NCBI RefSeq assembly: GCF_049243985.1
Contig: NC_135371.1
Location: forward strand, 5,047,501 to 5,111,500
From: Paroedura picta
Taxonomy: Eukaryota > Chordata > Lepidosauria > Squamata > Gekkonidae
Direction of reading: 5' to 3'
Length of the DNA: 64,000 bases
A model generated the notes under the pieces. It saw nothing but the letters and a program-made list of their open reading frames with translations. It made no database searches and was not told the origin of the DNA. Positions 46,544 to 58,700 of the stretch are shown here, in pieces. The position numbers and the translations under genes were made by a program. Position 1 is the stretch's first letter. Each line of letters starts with the position of its first letter.

Positions 46544-46749
46544 TTCTGTTTATAGACCAAGGGAGGCTCCTCGAAGGTTGGTGATGGACGTTTATCAAGC
46601 ACAAAAGTGATAAGCCCAGCAATGAGGTGGTCTCCTGTCCGGAACATATTAAAAAGGTCAAATTCACCCCTGGTCTTAGCACATGGGCATTTGGCACTCC
46701 CCACCCTGAAGGCTGGAAGAAGCAGAAGCATCAGCTGAAGCAAGACCAT
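46544..46749 (-). CDS. V2R gene D exon 1 (start and signal peptide)
   Basis: 206 bp from ATG at 46749-46747, two codons shorter than A and B. Signal peptide MVLLQLMLLLLPAF, then AKCPCAKTRGEFDLFNMFRT. Donor GTAAGT. Confidence 0.9.
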
Positions 46750-46849
46750 TCTCTGACTGGGTGCACCTTTTCCCCTTCCGGAATCCTGTTCTCAGATACT
46801 GACAGAAGGATCTTCCCCCGGTAAGACCGGGCCTGTAGTCATTTGAGCA

Positions 46850-47160
46850 GTCCTGGCCTCTCTTGGTCAGACTGAAAGGGAAGGATCGCAGGCTTCACAC
46901 TGACATAGTGTCCCCTCCTGTCGGACAACCCCTGAACACACTGGGAGAAAAGTATTTTATGCACCGGACTTTCCTGGCCTGTTGCAAGGCATTATATCAC
47001 CTTGTTGATGCTCCTCATGATTACATCACTGGTTTCAAAGTCAACCTTTGAGGAATCCCTGGAGCTTTGTGGATATACAGAATATATCACCATGATATGG
47101 ATAATTATAAGGGACTCTGCACTGCCCTGGACTCCCCCTGTGGATTTGACCACAGGTGCA
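46850..47160 (-). promoter_or_regulatory. Conserved upstream block of gene D (putative promoter)
   Basis: TATA-like GCATAAAA at 46962-46955, about 210 bp from the ATG; second box from 47081 (AATATATCACCATGAT). Retained although the gene carries a stop. Confidence 0.5.
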
Positions 47161-47164
47161 GAGA

Positions 47165-47870
47165 TGGAGAAAACATGTTTGCCAGAACTCACCAACATGG
47201 CCCCAGGTGACTTGGGTCATGGAAGAGCCAACTGAGTTTGGCATAACTTTCAGGGAAAAACAATCATCAGAGGAGGTCAGCATGGCTGAAGCCTTGAGCA
47301 GGCAGTTGGGAGATTGGGTTAAGACCTGGTGGTCAATGCTTTCCCATTGGTCATGAGTCATGACCCCAGAACCAGAGTTCAACTTGAACATCCCTTGTCT
47401 GTTGGAGAAAGGAGAACCCTTTTCCCCACGAGGTCCCACCAGGGCGGCCACCTTGAAGTGTTGACCAGGCATTTTTCAAAGTGAAATCAGATTTAAGCAT
47501 TAAGTGTTCATTCAAGTCACGATGATCTCACTTTTTTTCTTCCTACAATCCAATTAGTATTTTATACTCAATATATTTTATACATCCAGCCTCAACACAG
47601 TCACACTTCCTATGTTCTCCAGTTTTCATTAAGAGACTGAACTTTGTTAATTTAAACCAGCCTTTCTTAACATACTTTCCATTTAGAACCGCCAAAACAT
47701 TCTTCATGCTTCAAGGAACCCCAAAAGTGGAGTGATCATGTAGAATATGGTTGAGGATAATAGCTGTACACATGGCAAGCCAGAGAGCCCCCCCTCCCCA
47801 CCCCCTCCAGGCCTTTCATTGGCCATTTAAGAGAGTTGACATGTCGATATATGGTCATATCACCCAATAA
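47165..47870. other. Spacer upstream of gene D
   Basis: First part aligns with 61310-61600 upstream of E. No gene seen. Confidence 0.45.
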
Positions 47871-47929
47871 CAAATTTTAACAATATATTTTATGTATACC
47901 ACCCTGAGCCTTATGGGAGGGCAGACCTG

Positions 47930-48140
47930 ACCTGGCATTCTGCAGCAATTGCAATTTCCGGGTCAGAGACAAAGGTAGGCCATCAAGTGAGTTACGGAAG
48001 TCTAATCTAGAAATGACAGCGCCATGGATCACAGATTCCATAAGTCTCCATGAGCAGAGGAAAATATGTCCCTCACCCAAACAGGGAGGGGGTGCCATCC
48101 TCAGCTGAGCCTTTAGGGTATGGTGGTCTGACCAAGGATG
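47930..48140. repeat. Interspersed repeat shared with 61780-61860
   Basis: Both contain CATTCTGCAG, then GCAATTTCCGGGTCAGAGAC and AAAGGTAGGCC. Family not identified. Confidence 0.55.
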
Positions 48141-48504
48141 GCGTTGTTGGCCGTTTGTGTCTGATACCATTAATACATGAAAATGTTTGGCGCAACTTTC
48201 TTTAATAGTCAATCATATCAAAAATTCTCCAATCTATTGTCCACAAACTTCAACCATAACTTGAATGATCCTTGCCTGGGATACAAAGTCAGAGGGCTGA
48301 TTCTCTGTCATTCATTGATTCGTTCATTCGTTGATTTGTTCATTCATTACATTAATGTGCCGCCCTCCCCTGAGGTGGTTCACATGGAATAGAAAAGAAC
48401 AATACATCAAATTCATTTTTTGCGCCAGATAGAAATACAGCAAAGGTAACAACAACGACAACAACAATAGAGAATATCAGTTTTACAGGAGAAAAAGCAA
48501 ACAG

Positions 48505-48871
48505 GTCTCTGGTTCAGTTCAGGGACATGGATTCCTGGGAGCGAGCTTCAGGGGCCAGCGGGTATTGCTGGTTCCGGTCAAAATCAAACAATTCTTTGTT
48601 CAAAGGAGCAACGGCAAAGGAGCAACTGCGAGCCGCGCTGCGCGCGGTTCGCAGTTGCTTGGGGCTGGGAATCGGAGGGACCAATAGGCAGGCGCTTTGC
48701 GCCTGCCGATCGGTCCCTCCGATTGTCTGTCCGGAGGAAGGGTCCAATCCGGACCCTTCCTCATCCCGGACACATCCCGCCCCAGAAGCCCTTATTGCTT
48801 TATTTTTTAGTCCATGGCGCCCGTGGCGCCATGGGCGGTGTTAAGATGATTCTATGATTCTATGATTCTAA
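48505..48871 (+). repeat. GC-rich element of four hairpins with CR1-like tail
   Basis: Hairpins at 48621-48659, 48670-48724, 48729-48771 and 48812-48834, the last perfect (CCATGGCGCC/GGCGCCATGG, 3-base loop). Ends GATTCTATGATTCTATGATT at 48847-48871, like a CR1 3' tail. Possibly a non-coding element moved by CR1. The open frames over it mirror the hairpins and are not genes. Confidence 0.7.
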
Positions 48872-49498
48872 GAGTTCGTTATAAGATTAAATAACAATTT
48901 CAGTAATGTCATTACCATACAGTAGTCTAGAGTTTAGGAGAATGTGCTGCTTTGAAATAGACCAAGAAACTTTTGATTTCAAACATGCTGGTCCTAACAG
49001 GGATGCATTGGAGACATAAAATCAGTGGTAGTGGTAGCATTGCCCATGCTGCAGTGAGCCACAATTAGATGCCACTGCCCTTTCCTGCCATTGGTTGACC
49101 GAGCTCCATCAAAAGGTTAGCAGCTCTTCATGTTCATTGCTTTGAGGAATGTGAGCGGGTGGGAAAGTCTTAATAGAGCTGTTCTAAATAAAGAAATCAA
49201 TGAGACAGCAGGTAATCTTCCAGAAATGTCTCCTCATCCAACTCACAAACTCATACATGACAAGATGTTCTATAAATTTGAAAAAGGATACAGGAACACA
49301 AATCAACTGGGAAGCAGGGTGAGCTCAAAACCAGTATTATGGAAAATAGCTGTTGTCTTAGCTATAATGGAAACGTCATGATTTGTGACTCTCAAGCTGG
49401 ATGTGAAGAAAATTTCCTTCAGTATAATGGCAGAGAGTTAAATTGTAAGTCCATTTCACAGAGAACACGGGTTTAAAGTGAAATATAGCTCCAGAGAA

Positions 49499-50409
49499 TC
49501 AACTTCCATCTTGACCTTTCATCCTGAGATGGTCCTTGATATTCAGACCAGACCTCACTACAATGATGTAACATTTGGGGAGGAAGATGCAGCCCAGCAG
49601 CCCAGCACTGGAGGCCAAGATGGAGAAGACCTGCACGGCGACCATGTATTTCCCCTTGGTGCTCAGGTAGGTGGGCACAAAGGACACCCAAACACTGCAG
49701 AAGACCAGCATGCTGAAGGTGATCAGCTTGGCTTCGTTGAAGGCCCCAGGAAGCTTCCTGGCCAGGAAGGCCACTGTGAAGGAGATGGCAGCCAGGAAGC
49801 CCATGTAGCCCAAGGCGCCATAAAACATGGCCACAGACCCCTCATTGCATTGCAATATGATCTGCCCATGCTGGGAGTGCATGTCAAACTCTGGGAAAGG
49901 GGGAGAGATGCCCAGCCAGAGGGCACAGAAGCCAATTTGAACAGTGGAACAAGAAAGGACAATGGACTTTGCCAGACTCTTCCCCACCCACTTCCTCATC
50001 CTGTTCCCTGGCTGGGTGGCCATGAAGGCCACCACCACAGTGATCGTTTTAGCCAACACAGAGGAGACAGCGACAGAGAAGATGGTGCAGAAGGCTGTTT
50101 GTCGGAGAAGGCAGGTCACCCTCCTTGGCTGGCCAATGAATAGAAGGCAGGACAGGAAGGAAAGCAGGAGTGAGATGAGAAGAACGTAGGTGAGGTCTCG
50201 GTTGTTGGCTTTCACTATCGGTGTGTCCATATATTGAATGAATATTCCTAGAATTAGAAGTGTGGCTATGGACAAGAACAGGACCAAAATGATGAAGGTA
50301 ACCCCCAAATTCTCCTCATAAGAAAGGAAAGTCACCTCTTTGGGAATGCACTGAGTGTGGTCAGGGTTGGGATACTGATCTTCTGGGCATCTGGTGCAAC
50401 TCTTTGCAT
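49499..50409 (-). CDS. V2R gene E exon 6 (seven-transmembrane exon)
   Basis: 911 bp with terminal stop at 49501-49499. Seven membrane segments and [13 protein letters not shown]; the R-S-G in place of R-P-D is shared with D. Arg codon CGA at 50104-50102. Confidence 0.95.
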
Positions 50410-52679
50410 CTGGAAGGGAAAAGGAGAGACTTCAGCATCATATTGATCTAATTCATATCCACCACAAAGCGGATTCCTTTCCAATCCATAGAGCAAAATT
50501 CCATCAGGGTGAGAATTGGGGGTTTGATACCTTTATCGTAATAATTGTCTGTTCTCTCTTTGGATTTCATTGTTACTGGTGTGGAATGTCACCAAGAAGA
50601 CCTGAAGGATCTACAGGTAACAGGATCCATGTAACAATGCTTACACTTTTGTCCTCATATTCCAATGAAGCCTCATTTGCCCGAGAGAACTGACTGTCAT
50701 GGATGCCTTCCTGGTACCGCCAGGTGCTCTTCACTTGACACCTCTCTGATCCCCACCCTCGGATTCTAGGCCAGTGGGTTTTTCTGTACTCCCCCCTCCT
50801 GCCTTCTCATCCCACAGTTTATAGCCTACACAGATGGCTCTCCCACTGTGGGAAGAATTCCTTATCGCTCTCCATTCTTGGTTCCCCCTGATTGTCTTCC
50901 TTCAAGCCTGTCCTTCCCGGAAACCAAAGCAATACACGGGGAAATTGCTCTAACACCTCTGCATATCAAAGGACGCTCTGATCCTACTTTCCTGTGTGAA
51001 TGCCCGATTCCCACCGATGCTTGTCTCTTGCCTTGCCCCATTCCCATGGCCCAGGTATATAGGTCTTGCCGCCCCCTACCACGGTGTCTCTGTCCAAGTT
51101 TCCTGTCTGTGAACATGTGCAGAAAATAGACTCTGTTGGCTGAACTTTTCCAATAAAGACTTTATACTTAAAGCTTCATCCTGAAGCCCGAGAGTGATGT
51201 CTGCGGAGTGAGTTGGCTGTGGTTCAAGCACTTGGTTCCTGACAGTGCCCCCCTATATATAGGCCCCAGGGAGGCTATTCCTTCTTATCTCTTCCAGTGC
51301 AGAATGCTCTCCTGTACCTGCCATGCTTGATCTCTGAGTTGCTTTAATGAATCCTTCAAAAAAGACCATTCCTTTACACTGGATGTGTGTGGGTCTGTCC
51401 CAATAAAGGGAATTCATATGAGATTCCAGACCAGGCCATATTTCATGACGCTGAGCCCTGCAAATGAAGGACTGCCTTGTGCGGCATTGCAAACACAACC
51501 ATGAATGCCACTGAAAGCAACAAAGGCTGATGGAGATGAAGTGCTCTTCACACTCACCAGCAATTACCCAGAAGCCTCTCCCCAGGTCTGTTAGAGAAAG
51601 ACGGTTTGGTGTAATGGTTAGGAGTGTGGACTTCTAATCTCGCAAGCCGGGTTCAATTCTGCACTCCCGCAAATGCAGACAGTTGGGTGACCTTGGGCTT
51701 GACACAGCACTGAAATAGATGTTCTGACCGAGCAGGAATATCAGGGCTCTGTCAGCCTCACCTATCTCGCAAGGTGCCTGTTGCAGGGAGAGGAAAGGGA
51801 ACGCAACTGTAAGCCATTTTGTGACTCCTTTGAGTATAGAAAAGCGGCATATAAGAACCATTGCTACTACTTCTTCGACTTTCCTTTGAAAACTGGAAAA
51901 GAAAGGTTAGTGCGTGAAATTCTAGAACAATGCTGAGAAAATAAAAAACTGATTCTTAGCTCCGTAGCCAGGAGGATGTCCTTTTCCCCCCTCACCCACC
52001 TTCCTGAGAGGAGATGGTTCCTTCCCCACACAGAGAACAGTCAAAGCAGCAAATGGGCTTCCCTTCCAGGGCCACCTTCACATATCCAGGGAGGCAGCTT
52101 TTGGAACACCTGGAATCAGGCATCCTCTGCAGACAGAGACAAGGAGCGTTATCCGGGGAAAGGAGGTCTCATTCACTGGGGAAGGGCAATTTGGTAAGAT
52201 TTATGAAGGCGGTAATGATGAAATGGTCCATTCCACGCACTTATCACTGGCAACTGTTGATAACTGTTGTCGAATATGAAAGGCTCAGAAGACTCTCAAG
52301 CAGGTTTCATGGATTATAATAAATAAATAGATTATTAGACCTAACACAACCAATCTTCCCACCTCCTTATACCAGGGGGGCCACACAATAGCAGCCTGAT
52401 CCATGGACAGCTTCATCTCCCCCGAGGCCTGTCTTTCGATGCTCCCAACTTTGATGCTCCGGAAGGAAAGGTTGCGCAAGATGATCATGTTCACAATGTC
52501 CAAGTTGGCTTCCAGGGCCCCATTTTCACCCAAATCGATTCCACCCACAGAAGAGTTTTGAAACTGGTAGCGTCTCAGGAAAGGATGAAGCTAGAATCAC
52601 AGAGAGAATAACAGTGTTTAGAAGACAGAAAACTCTTCTACGTATTCGTTGCAGCTTGATCCATTTGCAGTTTGATAAT

Positions 52680-52710
<31 letters not shown>

Positions 52711-55700
52711 TGTTCTTAGCCAAAAGGCCAAGAACCGATGCAGCTTGATAGTAAGCTTTCCTCTGCATTAGCAACCTGGAAGATGGCTAATAGAATAATA
52801 GTCTTTGGCAGATGAGCAGATGTGTTGTGTAAATAGGGGGGAATGCCAGGTCCCTCCTGTGATTGAGGTACAGCCCGCCACACAAATCAGTGGAGTGGAG
52901 TGTGTCGGTATTGGGTGGGATACGGTTGAGAGCTTGGCCATCTGGCTGGTATACCGTCCACCCAATGCGCCACCAGACACCTCCTGGAGGCAGTGGCCGC
53001 CTGGGCATTGCAGTTTCCCAGGGTTTTAATCCTGGGTGACTTCAATGTTCACGCGGATTAGTTCACTCTTCAGGACTTGGTGGGGACCTGGTGTTGTCCA
53101 TAGCAACACTAGGGCTCTCACAATTTGTTGCCGGGCCCATCCATCACGCTGGCTACACAATCGACCTGATTTTCGGCGCTGGGATAGACGTGGAGCTTGA
53201 TCCAGCTTTGGCTGTACCATGGTCAGACCACTATGCCCTGCGGGCTCGGCTCAGGATACCAACCCTTCCCCAGTTGGGTGGTGGCCGTATTCTTACTCGC
53301 CCGCAGAGACTCATGGATCCACTTGGCTTCCGGTGGAGGACTGGCAGTCCTGCCTGACGGCCGCTATAGATGAGATTGCCCCTAAACGTCCTCTCTGCCC
53401 TCAACTCAAATGGGCCCCCTGGTACACGGGGGAGTTCTGGGAGAAGAAGAGGGAAGTGAGACAATGGGAGCGAGTGTGGCGGAAGACGTGCAATGAAGCT
53501 GGAAGAACATCTTATCGCACGCTTATGAGGGCGTATGAGATGGCAGTGAAAGGGGCGAAGCAGGAGTTCAACGCCACGGAAATCGCATCCACAAACTCTC
53601 GCCCGGCCCAATTATTTAGGATAATTAGATCTCTGACCGCCCTGGAGGGGCGCCAAAACATTAGACAATTGGAACTTGGCTGCGAGGCATTAGCGAGCTA
53701 TTTTGCAGATAAAGTCTTGTCACTGTGCCGTGACCTTCCCACCACAATTCATACAGTAAACGAACTGGAGACCTGTTGGGTGCCTTTGGCAGTAAAGTTT
53801 GATGGCTTCAGGCGGCTCTCTTCCTCCGAAGTGGACAACTTGCTAGGGTCGGTTAGGGCGACCACCTGCCCCCTTGACCCCTGTCCTTCTTGGCTCCTCA
53901 AGGGAGGTGGCCAGAAGATAGGATGCCAGCTCAGAGATATCCTCAACTCCTCTCTGAGTTCAGGGGAGTTTCCTGAGCAGCTCAAGGAGGCGGTGGTTCG
54001 CCCTCTCCTGAAAAAACCATCACTGGATCCGCAGAACCCTGCTAACTACCGCCCTGGTCAAGGTTGTAGAAAGAGCTGCAGCAGACCAGCTCCTGGCATT
54101 CTTGGAGGAAACTTCGGCACTCGATCCATATCAGTCTGGCTTCCGTCCTGGCCACGGGGTAGAGACGGTGCTGGTCGCACTATTGTATGATCTCTGCCGC
54201 CAGCTGGATAGAGGTGGGTCAGCCGTGCTGGTTCTCCTAGATCTGTCGGCGGCCTTTGACATCGTGGACCATGAGCTGTTTATCCATCGCCTAGCCGGCA
54301 CGGGGATATAAAGCACAGCTTTACGCTGGATACGTTCCTTCCTCCAGAACCGGTCCCAGAGGGTTGCTGTGGGGGAGGAGTTCTCGCACACTTTGGAGGG
54401 CCCACATCCAGCCAGTGCTGAGGCAACTGCATTGGCTACCAATAGCTGCCCGGATCCGGTTCAGGGTTTTGTTTCTAACCTTTAAGGCCATATGCGAGTT
54501 GAGACCCACATACCTAAGGGACCACCTGCCACGCTATGCTCCCCACAGGGCTTTACGCTCTGGGGGGTGAAAACCTATTGATCATTCACGGCCCTAAGGA
54601 AGCACGCCTACCCTTGACGAGAGCCAGGGCCTTTTTGGTCCTGGCCCCTACCTGGTGGAATGAGCTCCCGGGTGAGCTGCGGGGCCTGTGGGATTTGTCA
54701 GCTTTCCGCAGGGCCTGCAAAACGGAGCTCTTCCACCAGGTTTATGGTTGAGGCTGGGGCCAGAGAACTAGGGACATCACCCTCCCCACGGGAGTTAGGA
54801 AGTGTAGATCGCACTCTTCCATTATCTCCAATATTAGTATGGGGAGGGATGAGGATTTTCTGCCGTCATGTTAGTATCTTATCGTTTTAATGGGGGTTTT
54901 AATGGGTTTTAATGGGTTGAGATTATTGTTACCCACCTTGAGCCTACAGGGAGAGGTGGGAAATAAATTGAATAACAACAACAACAACAACAACAATAAT
55001 AATAATAGGCTCAGAGGGAATAAGTAACCAAAGGATCCCTGGTAGACTGGGGTCCTAAACATGCATCTCCCCAATCCCAGGTGAACCAACGAACCACTCA
55101 ACTGTGTTGGCCCTCCATGAAATGTTCCACACCCAGGCCTCACCCTCAAATCTAGAGGGACTTCCCTGTCCATCGTGGGTCACAGTTTATGCTGGTTATA
55201 ACAAAAAATCCACCCCCAGAGACCCTGGACCAACCAAGACTTTTTCCAATCATGATGTCTATTCTGAAGGCCTCATGTTTTGGGAAGAATAATTAAATTG
55301 AGCATAGATGTGTTTCTGAAATTTTTTAGTTCCAAGTTTTCAGCATTGTGCAGGGGGATGAAGATGACTCAGAAGAAGAGGAAAAAGAATAAGATGACGA
55401 CAAGTTGGTTCTTACATGCTGCTTTTCTCTACCCAAAGGAGTCACAAATTGGCTTACAGTTGCCATCCCTTTTCTCTCCCCACAACAGACACCCTGTGGG
55501 GTGGGTGAGGCTGAGAGAGCACTGATATTCCTGCTCGGTCAGAACAGCTTTATCAGTGCCGTGGGGAGCCCAAGGTCACCCAGCTGGCTGTATGTGGGGG
55601 AGGAACAAGGAAACATACCCGACTCATAGAATCATAGAATCATAGAGTTGGAAGGGGCCATACAGGCCATCTAGTCCAACCCCCTGCTGGATGCAGGATC

Positions 55701-58700
55701 AGCTCTAAGCATCCTAAAGCATCCAAGAAAAGTGTGTATCCGACCTTTGCTTGCAGACTGCCAGTGAGGGGGAGCTCACCACTACTTAGGCAGCCTATTC
55801 CACTGCTGAATTACTCTGACTGTGAAATTTTTTTTCCTGATATCTAGCCTATATCGTTGTACTTGTAGTTTAAACCCATTACTGCATGTCCTTTCCTCTG
55901 CAGCCAACAGAAACAGCTTCCTGTCCTCCTCCAAGTGACAACCTTTCAAATACTTAAAGAGGGCTATCATGTCCCCTCTCAACCTCCTTTTCTCCAGGCT
56001 GAACATTCCCAAGTCCCTCAACCTATCTTCATAGGGCTTGGTCCCTTGGCCCCAGATCATCCTCGTCGCTCTGCTCTGTACCCTTTCAATTTTATCTACG
56101 TCCTTCTTGAAGTGAGGCCTCCAGAACTGCACACAGTACTCCAGGTGTGGTCTGACCAGTGCCATATACAATGGGACTATGACATCTTGTGATTTTGATG
56201 TGATGCCCCTGTTGATACAGCCCAAAATGGCATTTGCCTTTTTTACCGCTGCATCACCCCAAGGTCTCGTTCACACACAGTTTTACCTATAAGCGTATCC
56301 CCCATCCAGTAGGCATGCTTTTCATTTTTCTGACCCAGATGCAGAACTTTATACTTATCTTTATTATACTGCATCTTGTTCTCATTTGCCCATTATTCCA
56401 TTGTGTTCAGATCTCATTGAACTCTGTTTCTATCTTTCGGAGTATTTGCCAGTCCTCCCAATTTGGTGTCATCTGCAAACTTGATGAGTATGTTAAAAAG
56501 TACCAGGCCGAGCACCGAGCCCTGAGGTACCCCACTACTCACCTCCCTCCAGTCTGATGAAACACCATTGACAACAACTCTTTGTGCGTTTCTCTAACCA
56601 ATTCCCTATCCACCTAACTATCTGAAAATCCAGATTGCAGTCCTTCAATTTAATCTAGATTGCAGCCCTCCAGGTTAGGAGTCAGCGTTCTTAACCACTA
56701 CATACAGCTGGTTCTCTGGAGATCCCTTCTAGCTCTGTGGAGTCAGTTCGGTTCATAGAAATCAAAACACAATCTTTGGATCTGGAAACTGGGTTTGATT
56801 CACTCCCAGCCACTTGCAAGCTGCCGGGTGACCTTGAGCTAGTCACAGCCCTGATAGAAGCTGTTCTCAGAGAGCAGAAACATCAGGGCCTCTCCTGTCT
56901 GTTGTGGGAGGAGGAAGGGAAGGCGATTGTAAGCTGCTTTGAGACTCAGAGCAAGGTATAAAAACCAATTCTTCTCCTTCTTAATAATCTCTGTGATAAA
57001 GAAGTCTGTACATTTTAAAAGCATCAACTTCCTTCAGACGATGGATTTCTCAACCTATGATTGGAGCCCTGTTTTTTATTTGGCAGATTCTAGCCTAGCA
57101 GCACCGGAGAACCAAGGAGATTGGGGAGGTATCAGCAACTGAGAGTCAAAGTTCCCTTCCTGCTACTCAAGTGGGACGAGGGATCCTTGAGTCCTCCCAT
57201 CCCCCTCTGGCCTCTTCTGCTGAAGACCAGCACAGACACCCTATGAAAATATTCTACATTGGGGTGTTGTTATCCTACCGTCAGGTCTTGTTCTCCAGGC
57301 CCGTCACTCCAGCCCAGACAAAATTGAATGTGGTAAGGAGGAGGGTTACAGTTCAGTTCAAAGGATGAGCAAGAGGGCCCCCAATGGGAACTACAAGAGA
57401 TGTTTTCTCTTAAATTCACGAGAGAAAAAAACATTTCTACAGTCCGAGACCAGCAGTGGAATTGTCTGTCTAAGGAGGTGGTGCGCTCCCCCTCACTGGG
57501 AGTCTCAAAGCAGCGGCTGGACAGATACCTCTCTTGGATGCTTATGGCTGATCCGCCACTGAGCAGGGGGTGGGACTAGATGGCCCATATGGCCCCCTCC
57601 CACAGTAGGGTTCTATGATTCTATGAGGGAGTTCCCCAAGAGAGACAGATACAGGACAGGCCTGAGACATTTGCTAAAGGCTGTGTGACAACCAACTTGA
57701 TGCACAATAATCCTTTCAAAGAGAAACTGCTGGTTGGCATTCTTCATTCAGGGGGTAATGGATACCTGCCAAGGCTGGATTCGCTCATGTTCTCGTCTCC
57801 TTCCTCCAACACTCGTTGTCCTCTCAGACCTGGAGGAGTAGGCATCATGTAATGCTTGTGCCACCGCCTGGATGGAGGAGTAAACATTGCAGGCCCTGGG
57901 GGGCAGAAGTTCTTTGAGGACCTCCCAGGGCCTGTCTTGCAGCCCCTCTTTCTCCCTGTACCTCCGGCCCCATCTCCCAGACAAAACGGTTGTTGTGGAG
58001 ACAGGATCAAATCCTTTTCCCACAAACTCCTCAACAAGAGGGTGACATGCTTGTGAATAGAGAGACATCCTTCTTTTCTTTTTCTGGGTCTCGACGGAGA
58101 GAGATCCATGCATAGGGAACAGGTCCATGGGAGGGATACATGCCAAGGTATGCAGATTGTCCAGTAAAAGATTTGTGATCCAAATTTTACCTAGTCTGAC
58201 ATCCATGGCATTTTCAGTATCTATAATTTGTTTTTCAAGATACATTAAGAGGAAAAAATTTCCATAGAACACAAATACATTGACTTGGTCTTGACTGAGG
58301 AATGACCTCAAGCGTTGCCTTCTTTCTGTTGACCAAGAATTTGAATAAAGGCCCTCAAAGGATACCCTCTCTTCAAAGGCAATGCAGATGCCGCTCCTGA
58401 GCATGAGAGGGGTCAAGGTGCCCTTGAACTTTTCCCCACTGTCAGTGTCTGAAGAAAGGAGACCAACCCACGTCCATCGGAAGTACAGGAGCAGCCTGAC
58501 CATTCCCCAGTATTGGACTTCTTCTGTGGGAACCAGTTGGTAGAAAAAAGGAAACTGAGTGTTATCCTTAAAAACAATCAAATCCGAATCATGACTGACC
58601 TAATGGGGAAAAGGACACATTCTGAATTCATCACATTCAATAAATGTCAATCAAAAGCAAAGTACCTCATACAGCTTTATAATGATGATGATCCGGAAAA

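Larger units (their letters stand above)
39369..46749 (-). pseudogene. VMN2R-like: V2R-like gene D (one nonsense codon in 7TM exon, otherwise open)
   Basis: Six-exon V2R: 46544-46749, 45316-45607, 43841-44671, 41693-41920, 41347-41473, 39369-40279 (2595 bp, all junctions AG/GT, frame kept). One codon is a stop: TGA at 39974-39972, codon 664, where B and E have CGA (Arg) at the start of TM3. A product would be 663 residues with the flytrap, linker and TM1-TM2 only, so no working receptor is expected. Everything downstream of the stop to the normal C-terminus (KGQDGN) is still open, which points to a very recent loss, a polymorphism or a sequencing error. Exons 1-5 closely resemble gene E. Most compact gene of the array (7.4 kb). 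Confidence 0.9.

Noticed and set aside
48514-48844. Overlapping frames on both strands in the GC-rich block
   Set aside because: Mirror-image products of the hairpins; no codon pattern or known domain.
48847-48871. Repeats of ATTCTATG as a regulatory array
   Set aside because: They are the CR1 3' tail repeat, seen at many other CR1 ends here.
49944-50189. Open frames opposite exon 6 of B, C, D and E (for example 26302-26916, 39381-39947, 49478-50143 on plus)
   Set aside because: They are antisense shadows of the conserved 7TM exon and recur in each paralogue because the exon recurs.
53219-54190. 323-aa frame as a host gene
   Set aside because: It is the endonuclease-RT region of an L2 LINE with frame change and loss of the RT core.
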